From positions 3,286,001 to 3,350,000 of the forward strand of contig NZ_JACHDO010000001.1 in the NCBI RefSeq assembly GCF_014201115.1: a DNA stretch of 64,000 nucleotides. Reading direction: 5' to 3'. The translations under genes were made by a program, and so were the position numbers. Shown here piece by piece: positions 57,183-64,000 of the stretch. Position 1 is the first letter of the stretch. Every line of letters begins with the position of its first letter. Source of the DNA: Nocardiopsis metallicus. GTDB taxonomy: Bacteria > Actinomycetota > Actinomycetes > Streptosporangiales > Streptosporangiaceae. The notes below the pieces were generated by a model. It was not told the origin of the DNA, did not search any database, and saw only the letters and a list, made by a program, of their open reading frames with translations.

Positions 57183-58472
57183 TCAGGACACGCGGTCGAT
57201 GAGCAGGGGTTCGGCCTTCCAGACCGCCGCGTCCTCGATGTCGAAGGCGCCCTCCAGGGCCAGGGCCGCGCGGTCGAAGCGCTCGGGCTCGTCTGCGTGC
57301 AGGGTGAACAGCGGCTCCCCCGTCTTGACCGCCTCACCCGGCTTGGCGTGCAGGGTCACCCCCGCGCCGAAGGACACCGCGTCCTCCTTGCGGGCCCGGC
57401 CCGCGCCCAGGCGCCAGGCGGCCAGGCCGACCTGGTAGGCGTCCAGCCTGGTCAGCACACCGTCGGCCGGGGCCAGGACCACGCGGCGCTCGGCGGCCTC
57501 GGGCAGGGGCGCGTCCGGGTCGCCGCCCTGGGCCCGGATGAGGTCCTTCCAGGCCTGGAGGGCGCTGCCGTCGCGCAGGGCCTCGGCCGGATCCTTCACG
57601 CCGTTCTCGCCCGGGGTCAGTCCGGTCGCGATCAGCATCTCCCGGGCCAGAGCCACGGTGAGCTCCACGACGTCGGCCGGGCCGCCGCCGGAGAGCACCT
57701 CCACGGCCTCGGCGACCTCCAGGGCGTTGCCGACCTGGCGGCCCAGCGGGGTGGCCATGTCGGTGAGCAGGGCGACCGTGCGCACGCCGTGGTCGTTGCC
57801 GATGTCCACCATGGTGCGGGCCAGTTCGCGGGCGGAGTCGGCGTCCTTCATGAAGGCCCCCGACCCCACCTTGACGTCCAGGACCAGGGCAGCGGTCCCC
57901 TCCGCGAGCTTCTTGCTCATGATGGACGCGGCGATCAGCGGGATGGACTCCACCGTGCCGGTGACGTCGCGCAGCGCGTAGAGCTTGCGGTCGGCCGGGG
58001 CCAGCCCGGATCCGGCCGCGCAGATCACGCCGCCGGTGTCGGTGATGACCTGACGCATCTCCTCGGTGGACAGCGAAGCCCGCCAGCCGGGGATGGACTC
58101 CAGTTTGTCGAGGGTGCCGCCGGTGTGGCCGAGCCCGCGCCCGGACAGCTGCGGGACGGCCGCGCCGCAGGCGGCGACGGTGGGGGTGAGCGGCAGGGTG
58201 ATCTTGTCGCCGACCCCGCCGGTGGAGTGCTTGTCGGTGGTGGGCCGGGCCAGGTCGGAGAAGTCCAGCCGATCCCCCGAGGAGAGCATCGCCTCGGTCC
58301 AGCGGCTCACCTCGGCGCGGTCCATGCCGCGCAGGAAGATCGCCATCGCCAGCGCCGCCATCTGCTCCTCGGCCACCTCACCACGGGTGTAGGCCCCGAT
58401 CACCCAGTCGATCTGCTCCGGGGTGAGCTTGCCCCCGTCGCGCTTGGCTCGGATGATCTCGATGACGTCCAT
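57183..58472 (-). CDS. deoA: Thymidine (pyrimidine-nucleoside) phosphorylase
   Basis: The 429-residue enzyme splits thymidine or deoxyuridine with phosphate into base and deoxyribose-1-phosphate. The family signature is intact: TDKHSTGGVGDKITLPL, then LSGRGLGHTGGTLDKLESIP and LYALRDVTGTVESIPLIAAS, plus KVGSGAFMKDADSARELAR. GGAAGGGAC precedes the ATG at 58472. It is the last gene of the nucleoside uptake and salvage run but lies behind a very strong hairpin, so its expression may be reduced or come from its own promoter. Confidence 0.95.
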   Translation of the reverse strand: MDVIEIIRAKRDGGKLTPEQIDWVIGAYTRGEVAEEQMAALAMAIFLRGMDRAEVSRWTEAMLSSGDRLDFSDLARPTTDKHSTGGVGDKITLPLTPTVAACGAAVPQLSGRGLGHTGGTLDKLESIPGWRASLSTEEMRQVITDTGGVICAAGSGLAPADRKLYALRDVTGTVESIPLIAASIMSKKLAEGTAALVLDVKVGSGAFMKDADSARELARTMVDIGNDHGVRTVALLTDMATPLGRQVGNALEVAEAVEVLSGGGPADVVELTVALAREMLIATGLTPGENGVKDPAEALRDGSALQAWKDLIRAQGGDPDAPLPEAAERRVVLAPADGVLTRLDAYQVGLAAWRLGAGRARKEDAVSFGAGVTLHAKPGEAVKTGEPLFTLHADEPERFDRAALALEGAFDIEDAAVWKAEPLLIDRVS

Positions 58473-58508
58473 GTCATGTCCCTTCCGTGGTGAGTAGCGA
58501 TAAGAAAA

Positions 58509-58551
58509 GGCGTCTCCCCGGCCGCCGTGGTTCGGCGGCCGGGGAGACGCC
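58509..58551 (-). terminator. Very strong hairpin with U-tract between cdd and deoA
   Basis: An 18-base perfect stem (58509-58526 with 58534-58551, starting GGCGTCTCCCC) with a 7-base loop is followed, on the minus strand, by TTTTCTTA. It should terminate most transcripts after cdd. Confidence 0.9.
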
Positions 58552-58574
58552 AGTCGGTCAGGCCGGCCAGCAAG

Positions 58575-58973
58575 TCAGGCCAGGTTGTGCGGTCCGAAGG
58601 CCTGGGGCAGCACCCGCTCCATGGGCCAGATGCCCTCGGGTGTGTCCACCAGCAGCTCCGGTCCGCCGTGTTCGTACAGCAGCTGACGGCAGCGCCCGCA
58701 CGGCATCAGGGTCTCACCCTGACCGTCCACGCAGGCGAAGGCGACCAGGCGCCCGCCCCCGGTGGCGTGCAACGCGCTGACCAGCCCGCACTCGGCGCAC
58801 AGGGCCAGACCGTAGGAGGCGTTCTCCACGTTGCAGCCGCTCACGGTCCGGCCGTCGTCGACCAGCGCCGCCGCGCCCACCGGGTACTTCGAGTAGGGCG
58901 CGTAGGCGTTGGCCATCGCCTCACGGGCGGCCGTACGCAGGGCCGCCCAGTCCACGTCGAGGGGTGCGGTCAT
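58575..58973 (-). CDS. cdd: Cytidine deaminase
   Basis: The 132-residue homotetrameric-type enzyme converts cytidine to uridine. The zinc site is CAECGLVSAL (Cys-Ala-Glu with catalytic Glu) and PCGRCRQLL. Substrate-binding NVENASYGL is present. The ATG at 58973 overlaps the permease stop (ATGA); a GTG six codons earlier (VEGEQV) is less likely. It works between nucleoside import and phosphorolysis: deaminated nucleosides can then be split by DeoA-type enzymes. Confidence 0.95.
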   Translation of the reverse strand: MTAPLDVDWAALRTAAREAMANAYAPYSKYPVGAAALVDDGRTVSGCNVENASYGLALCAECGLVSALHATGGGRLVAFACVDGQGETLMPCGRCRQLLYEHGGPELLVDTPEGIWPMERVLPQAFGPHNLA

Positions 58974-60229
58974 GACCTGCTCGCCCTCCACTGCTTACCG
59001 ATCCCGGCGGGTGCGCGCAGCTTCTGGGAAGCCAACGAGAGCACCAGCAGGGTGGCGATGTGCGGGCTGTAGGTGGCCAGTTCACGCGGCAGCGAGTCGG
59101 TGCTGAAGTACCAGAACAGCAGGACGATCGCGGCGAGGAAGCCGGCCACCGCGATGCCCTTGCGGTCCTTGCGCACCTGCCACACGGCCACCACCAGCAG
59201 CACCACGGCCAGAAGCAGCAGCAGCGCGTGGATGGCCGCGCCACCGCCGCGCAGCTGGAGGGCGTCGGTGTAGCCGAACAGGGTCGCGCCCATGGCCAGA
59301 CCGCCCGGTCGCCAGTTACCGAAGATCATCGCGGCCAGACCGATGTATCCGCGGCCGCCGGTCTGACCCTCCTGATAGATCTGCGAGGCGACGATCGCGA
59401 GGAACACGCCGCCCATGCCGGCCAGACCGCCGGAGATGACCACGGCGATGTACTTGAGCGTGTACACGGGCACACCGAGCGACTCGGCGGCGTCGGGGTT
59501 CTCACCGACCGAACGCAACCGCAGGCCGAAGGTGGTCTTCCAGAGCACCAGGTAGCTGATCGGGACCAGCAGGATGGCGATGAGGGTCAGCGCCGACATG
59601 CGGGTGGTGAGACCGATGACCAGCGCCGCGAAGTCACTGATGAGGAAGATTCCGCTCTGGGCCACCGGAGCGAGCGCCTCCGGCAGCCATGGAACCGTCA
59701 GCGTCGGGAACGACGGGGCCGACGGGGACTGGGCCGCGCCGGCGCCGGGGATGTCGGCGTAGACCAGGATCGACAGGTAGCGCATGGCGCCCAGGGCGAG
59801 GATGTTGATCGCCACACCGGACACGATGTGGTCCACCGCGAAGGTCACGGTGGCCACCGCGTGGATCAGACCGCCGAGCATGCCGCCCATGGTCCCGGCC
59901 AGCAGACCGATCCACGGGTTGTCGAAGCTCCACGCGAAGTAGGCGCCGAACCAGGTCCCGAAGATCATCATGCCTTCGAGACCGATGTTGATGATGCCCG
60001 CGCGTTCGGCCCACAGACCGCCGAGGGCGGCCAGACCGATCGGAACCGCGAAGGTCAGCGTGGTGCGGACGGTTCCCGCGTCGGTCAGCATGTCCTGGCC
60101 GGTGATGACCCGCAGGCCCGCCAGGGAGACGAAGACCGCCATCAGCAGGGTGAGGACGCGCCAGCGCGCCCACCCCTTGGGCCGGGACGGCTTGGCCACC
60201 GGCTCCATCACGTTGAGTTCCTGGCTCAC
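58970..60229 (-). CDS. Nucleoside ABC transporter permease (YufQ/NupQ-like)
   Basis: The 419-residue permease belongs to the BPD_transp_2 family, with about ten helices. Conserved parts are ALGGLWAERAGIINIGLEGM, VASQIYQEGQTGGRGYIGLA and ALAAMIFGNWRPGGL-like sequence. The N-terminus is basic and soluble. The GWRAS/GRS-type tail is short. The start overlaps the stop of the first permease gene by four bases. With it and the ATPase at 61821 it imports nucleosides delivered by the BMP lipoprotein. Confidence 0.92.
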   Translation of the reverse strand: MSQELNVMEPVAKPSRPKGWARWRVLTLLMAVFVSLAGLRVITGQDMLTDAGTVRTTLTFAVPIGLAALGGLWAERAGIINIGLEGMMIFGTWFGAYFAWSFDNPWIGLLAGTMGGMLGGLIHAVATVTFAVDHIVSGVAINILALGAMRYLSILVYADIPGAGAAQSPSAPSFPTLTVPWLPEALAPVAQSGIFLISDFAALVIGLTTRMSALTLIAILLVPISYLVLWKTTFGLRLRSVGENPDAAESLGVPVYTLKYIAVVISGGLAGMGGVFLAIVASQIYQEGQTGGRGYIGLAAMIFGNWRPGGLAMGATLFGYTDALQLRGGGAAIHALLLLLAVVLLVVAVWQVRKDRKGIAVAGFLAAIVLLFWYFSTDSLPRELATYSPHIATLLVLSLASQKLRAPAGIGKQWRASRS

Positions 60230-61824
60230 TGTGCCTCCCCGCCGCGCTTGTCGTCGGTGCCGTCAGTGTCGGAACCGCCGGGGGTGCCGTTCGCATCCTC
60301 GGGGTTCTCGGCGGAACCGTGGTCCGGGCCGTTGCCGTGGGACACGGTCGCGGGCTCCGGGGTGGTCTCGGTGGTGCGACCGAGCTGCTTGCCGATCTGC
60401 TGCTGCTGGTAGCGGCGGCCCCAGCGGTGCACGATCTCGTAGACCACGACGACCGTGAGGACGATGGTGGCCTGCGCGATGACCGCGATCTCCTGCGGGA
60501 TGCCGTCGAAGGGCAGAATGCCCGACGCCTGGGTCAGGAACGCCCAGAACAGGGAGGCGAACACGATACCCACGGGGTGGTTGCGGCCCAGCAGCGCGAT
60601 CGCGATGCCGATGAAGCCGATCCCGACCGGGAAGTCCAGCGCGTAGTAGTGGGAACTGCCCAGCAACTGCGGCAGGCCCACGAGTCCGGCGACCATGCCC
60701 GAGAAGAGCATGGACAGGAAGACCATCTTCTTGACGTTCACACCGCTGGCCTCGGCCGCCGTCTTGGACTGGCCGGTGGCACGCAGCTCGAAACCGAACC
60801 GGGTGCGGTTGAGCATGAACCAGTAACCGATACCCACCGCGATGGACAGGAAGATCAGACCGTAGATCTCCCGCTCCGAGCCGAGGAAGGTCGCCGGGAT
60901 ACCGGGAACCCAACCGGACTCGGGGATGGGCGGGGTGCCGATGTTGTTGGTGCTGATCTCGACCGCGAGGCGGCCCTCGGTCAGCAGGTAGGCGGTGATA
61001 CCCGTGGCGATCGCGTTGAGCATGATCGTGGAGATCACCTCGGACACGCCGCGGGCCACCTTGAGGTAACCGGCGATGGCCGCCCACGCACCGCCGACGG
61101 CGATGGCGGTGAGGATGACGACGAACTGGCTGAGCACCGGAGGCAGCACGAGGTAACCGCCCACGGCGGCGGCCATCAGCGCGGCCAGCCTGTACTGGCC
61201 GTCCACACCGATGTTGAACAGCTTCATCTTGAAGCCGATCGCCACGGCCACGGCGGCCAGGTAGTAGGTGGTGCTCTCGTTGATGATCTGCACCAGGCTG
61301 TTGGGCCGGGTGCCGTACTCCAGCATGCGGTCGAAGGTGGCCAGCGGCGGGATACCGCTGAAGTACAGCACGGCCGCGGTGACGCCGATCGCGATCACAC
61401 CGGCCACCAGGACCGCGGCGAAGGACAGCGCCATCATCGCCGCCAGGCGGTGGAACAGCACGAAGGCCAGAACGGAACCGACGAGGGCGCCGAGTGCGGC
61501 GGCGACGGGTTCGAGCAGCTGCAGGTCCAGCACCCAGGAGGAGACCAGACCGCCCACGACCGCCAGGACCAGGGCCATCGGGACGACCAGGACGTTGTGG
61601 AGGGGCGTGCCCTCCTCCCTGGTCCCGTCGGCACCGACCCGGCTCTCGTCCGGGGTCATCGGTGCCAGCACCGCCACGAGCGCGAAGGCGAGCGTGACGC
61701 CGATGAGCAGCGCCGCCCAGTGCAGCAGGAACAGGTCCAGGGCGACGGTGGTCACGACACCCACGACGACGGCCAGGAGCATCACGATCGGTGCCGCGAT
61801 GGTGCGGCCTGTGGTGTTACTCAT
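60226..61824 (-). CDS. Nucleoside ABC transporter permease (YufP/NupP-like)
   Basis: The 532-residue permease is longer than usual because of two extra N-terminal hydrophobic pairs (MLLAVVVGVVTTVALDLFLL and LVVPMALVLAVVGGLVSSWV) and a disordered C-terminal tail rich in Gly, Asp and Glu after the last helix. The conserved core carries VAIGFKMKLFNIGVDGQYRL and later GFIGIAIALLGRNHPVGIVF. Start and stop overlap both neighbours by four bases (ATGA), so the three membrane genes are translationally coupled. Confidence 0.92.
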   Translation of the reverse strand: MSNTTGRTIAAPIVMLLAVVVGVVTTVALDLFLLHWAALLIGVTLAFALVAVLAPMTPDESRVGADGTREEGTPLHNVLVVPMALVLAVVGGLVSSWVLDLQLLEPVAAALGALVGSVLAFVLFHRLAAMMALSFAAVLVAGVIAIGVTAAVLYFSGIPPLATFDRMLEYGTRPNSLVQIINESTTYYLAAVAVAIGFKMKLFNIGVDGQYRLAALMAAAVGGYLVLPPVLSQFVVILTAIAVGGAWAAIAGYLKVARGVSEVISTIMLNAIATGITAYLLTEGRLAVEISTNNIGTPPIPESGWVPGIPATFLGSEREIYGLIFLSIAVGIGYWFMLNRTRFGFELRATGQSKTAAEASGVNVKKMVFLSMLFSGMVAGLVGLPQLLGSSHYYALDFPVGIGFIGIAIALLGRNHPVGIVFASLFWAFLTQASGILPFDGIPQEIAVIAQATIVLTVVVVYEIVHRWGRRYQQQQIGKQLGRTTETTPEPATVSHGNGPDHGSAENPEDANGTPGGSDTDGTDDKRGGEAQ

Positions 61825-63428
61825 GCGCCGCCCTCGCTCTCGTTCCGGTGGGCACCCTCAGCACCGCTGTCACCTTCTGTGTGCGCGTCCGCGCCGTCCA
61901 GTCCGGCACCGGTCATGGCGGAGCCGAGCTGTTCGGGGGTGACGCTGGTCGGGTCGGCCTCCGCGACCAGGCGGCCGCGCAGGATGACGTGGAGTGTGTC
62001 GGACATGCCGATGAGCTCGTCGAGGTCGGCGGAGACCAGCAGAACCGCCAGCCCGGCGGCGCGCGCCTCGCGCAGCTGCTCCCAGATGGCCGACTGCGCG
62101 CCCACGTCCACGCCGCGGGTGGGATGGGCGGCGACCAGGAAGCGCGGGGCACCGCTCATCTCCCGGCCGATGATGAACTTCTGCTGATTACCACCGGACA
62201 GCGCATCGGCGATGACGTCGATGTTGGGGGTGCGCACGTCGTACTCGGCGACGATGCGCTCGGAGTCGGCGCGGGCGCCGGTCCGGTTGATCAGTGCACC
62301 GTTGACGCTGGGCTTGCGGGTCTGGTGGCCCAGGATGCGGTTCTCCCACAGCGGGGACTCCAGCAGGATGCCGTGCCGGTGGCGGTCCTCGGGGATGTAG
62401 CCGACCCCGGCCTCGCGGAGGTGCAGCGTGGTCCAGCCGGTGGTGTCCCGACCCTCGAGGGAGATCGTGCCGGAGGCGATCCGGCGCATCCCCATGATGG
62501 CCTCGATCAGCTCGGACTGGCCGTTGCCCTCGACACCGGCGATGCCGACGATCTCGCCCTGACGAATGTCCAGGGTGATGTCATCGACGACGGGACGCCC
62601 CTCGGGGGAGTGCACGGTGACCCCGGTCATGGACAGGACGACGTGGTCGGTGACGGTGGACTCGCGCAGCTCGGGCACCGGCAGTTCACCGCCGACCATG
62701 AGTGTGGCCAGCTGGCGTGCGCTGGTGCTGCTCGGGTCGGCGGTGGCCACCGTGGTCCCGCGCCGGATCACGGTGATCTCGTCGGCGACCGACAGGACCT
62801 CGTCGAGCTTGTGCGAGATGAAGATGACCGTGAGGCCCTCGCGCTTGAGTTCGCGCAGGTTGTCGAAGAGCTCGTCGACCTCCTGCGGGACCAGGACGGC
62901 GGTGGGCTCGTCCAGGATGATGGTCTCGGCGCCGCGGTAGAGCACCTTGAGGATCTCCACGCGCTGGCGGTCGCCCACGCCCAGGTCCTCCATGAGGCGG
63001 TCGGGGTCGATCCCGAGCCCGTACTGTCCGGACAGCTCCAGGACGCGGGCCCGAGCCCTGCGGCCGATACCGTGCTTGCGCTCGGCGCCCAGGACGACGT
63101 TCTCGAGCACGGTGAGGTTGTCGGCCAGCATGAAGTGCTGGTGCACCATGCCGATGCCGTGCTTGATGGCGTCGGAGGGCGAGTTGAAGCGCACCTCTTG
63201 GCCGCGGATGTAGATGTGGCCCTCGTCCGGCTTGTGCATGCCGTACAGGGTCTTCATCAGCGTGGACTTACCCGCCCCGTTCTCGCCGACGATGGCGTGC
63301 ACGGTACCGGGAGCCACGGTGATGTCGATGTCGTGGTTGGCCACGACGCCGGGAAAACGCTTGGTGATCCCGCGCAGCTCAACGGCAGCGGGTCCGTTCG
63401 ACCCGCCGCCCGATGGCGTGCTGCTCAT
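61821..63428 (-). CDS. Nucleoside ABC transporter ATPase, two fused domains (YufO/NupO-like)
   Basis: The protein has 535 residues from the ATG at 63428, preceded by AGAGGAG. The first ATPase domain has Walker A GENGAGKSTLMKTLYGMHKP, the Q-loop MVHQHFMLADNLTVLENVVL and Walker B ETIILDEPTAVL; its signature reads GVGDRQRVEIL. The second domain lacks a normal Walker A (GVEGNGQSELIEA) but keeps the signature LSGGNQQKFIIGREM, as in other sugar/nucleoside importers of this type. The C-terminus is acidic and disordered. It energises uptake of nucleosides together with the two permeases. Confidence 0.94.
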   Translation of the reverse strand: MSSTPSGGGSNGPAAVELRGITKRFPGVVANHDIDITVAPGTVHAIVGENGAGKSTLMKTLYGMHKPDEGHIYIRGQEVRFNSPSDAIKHGIGMVHQHFMLADNLTVLENVVLGAERKHGIGRRARARVLELSGQYGLGIDPDRLMEDLGVGDRQRVEILKVLYRGAETIILDEPTAVLVPQEVDELFDNLRELKREGLTVIFISHKLDEVLSVADEITVIRRGTTVATADPSSTSARQLATLMVGGELPVPELRESTVTDHVVLSMTGVTVHSPEGRPVVDDITLDIRQGEIVGIAGVEGNGQSELIEAIMGMRRIASGTISLEGRDTTGWTTLHLREAGVGYIPEDRHRHGILLESPLWENRILGHQTRKPSVNGALINRTGARADSERIVAEYDVRTPNIDVIADALSGGNQQKFIIGREMSGAPRFLVAAHPTRGVDVGAQSAIWEQLREARAAGLAVLLVSADLDELIGMSDTLHVILRGRLVAEADPTSVTPEQLGSAMTGAGLDGADAHTEGDSGAEGAHRNESEGGA

Positions 63429-63518
63429 CAGACTCCTCTGTGGGAACTTGCGGCGGGGCGCGGCGGGCCTGGAATGGGCCACGGCCGGGACGCCTTCGTC
63501 GCGGTGCGGCTACCGGGT

Positions 63519-63548
63519 GGAGCCGAAGGGGCACTCCCCTTCGGCTCC
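63519..63548 (-). terminator. Intercistronic hairpin after the BMP lipoprotein gene
   Basis: GGAGCCGAAGGGG (63519-63531) pairs perfectly with CCCCTTCGGCTCC (63536-63548). On the minus strand no U-tract follows, so it may act as a partial terminator or mRNA-stabilising stem that gives more binding protein than ATPase. Confidence 0.65.
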
Positions 63549-63614
63549 GTTTTCGCGACGTCAGGTCACGACGCGGGCCCGGTGCCCGCGCTCCTGTGCT
63601 GTTTCCCGTGCCCG

Positions 63615-64000
63615 TTACGGCTGAGTGGGAACCTCGATGTCCCCATCGATGATCTGCTGCTTGAGCTCGTCCAGCTCCTCCTGGATGGGCTCGATGGCCT
63701 CCTCGTTGGAGGTGGTGTAGTCGACACCGCCCTCGCTGAGGTCGAAGCGCTGGATGCCGCCCTCGACGTTGCCGTCGACGGCCGCGCTGATCAGCTCGAA
63801 GACCGACACGTCGACCTGCTTGATCGCGGAGGTCAGGACGTACGGCTTCTGCTCGTCCTCGGCGTTCTCGTACTGGTCGCTGTCGACACCGATGAAGGTG
63901 AACTCGTTCTCGACGGCGGACTGGAGGATGCCGTTACCGGAGGCGCCGGCGGCGTGGTAGATGACGTCCGCGCCGCGGTCGTGCTGCGCCTGAGCGGCTT
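63615..64000 (-). CDS. BMP-family nucleoside-binding lipoprotein, C-terminal part
   Basis: The frame runs off the right edge; about 127 C-terminal residues are visible. HDRGADVIYHAAGASGNGIL and the following FTFIGVDSDQYENAEDEQKP are the ligand-binding half of PnrA/BmpA-type periplasmic-binding-like lipoproteins. The later SAIKQVDVSVFELISAAVDG is also conserved. The C-terminal DELKQQIIDGDIEVPTQP matches the usual end of the family. It is first in the run of uptake and salvage genes, and its signal and lipobox lie outside the window. The GTG within the frame at 63809 is not the start. Confidence 0.92.
   Translation of the reverse strand, partial: AAQAQHDRGADVIYHAAGASGNGILQSAVENEFTFIGVDSDQYENAEDEQKPYVLTSAIKQVDVSVFELISAAVDGNVEGGIQRFDLSEGGVDYTTSNEEAIEPIQEELDELKQQIIDGDIEVPTQP

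Overview
The window is very GC-rich with dense, mostly short-spaced genes and strong third-position G/C bias. Several features are typical of actinomycetes: a glnE-nadE-glnA2-panB-map neighbourhood, F420 enzymes, long LuxR-family ATPase regulators, an Fe-S NsrR, and many apparently leaderless promoters. A filamentous actinomycete such as Nocardiopsis or a relative is the best guess; the genus is inference. No rRNA, tRNA, CRISPR array, phage or intact insertion sequence was seen.

Left part (1-13,100). The 3' end of glnE is followed by a gene-poor stretch holding a decayed TnpB (IS200/IS605-type) remnant. Then come a secreted alpha-amylase with a starch-binding domain and a promoter/operator, two membrane or secreted proteins of unknown role, and two tiny basic ORFs. 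These run into a collapsed LuxR-family regulator that keeps only its two ends. A secreted protein paired with a DUF2283 protein, a divergent TetR/reductase pair, nadE and a GlnA2-type glutamine synthetase-like enzyme follow.

Middle part (13,100-36,700). A rhodanese membrane protein lies behind a CsoR/CstR-like operator. Next are two tandem giant LuxR-family regulators, an nsrR-hmp nitric oxide defence unit, a DHA2 drug exporter, panB, an ArsR-MFS operon, a convergent F420 pair (LLM oxidoreductase and NADPH:F420 reductase), and map. A run of three peptidases (M55, M20, S66) looks like a murein-peptide or D-amino-acid peptide recycling unit. It is followed by a kinase-like protein and a second methionine aminopeptidase divergent from an XRE regulator.

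Right part (36,700-64,000). An acyl-CoA oxidase/dehydrogenase precedes a PadR-controlled resistance-like regulon: padR, a DrrAB-type ABC exporter and a VOC protein share one 18-bp palindrome. An MFS transporter has a perfect inverted repeat before its start. A five-gene operon (AtuA-like, acyl-CoA carboxylase beta and alpha, acyl-CoA dehydrogenase, TetR) suggests catabolism of a branched or terpenoid acyl-CoA. A tripartite tricarboxylate transporter (tctCBA) is flanked by two similar small membrane proteins. The window ends in a nucleoside uptake and salvage operon: BMP lipoprotein (cut by the edge), ABC ATPase, two permeases, cytidine deaminase and thymidine phosphorylase.

Regulation is unusually legible. 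Many local regulators have a palindrome in the adjoining gap, and about ten genes have a TAnnnT-like -10 hexamer only 6-8 bases before the start codon.
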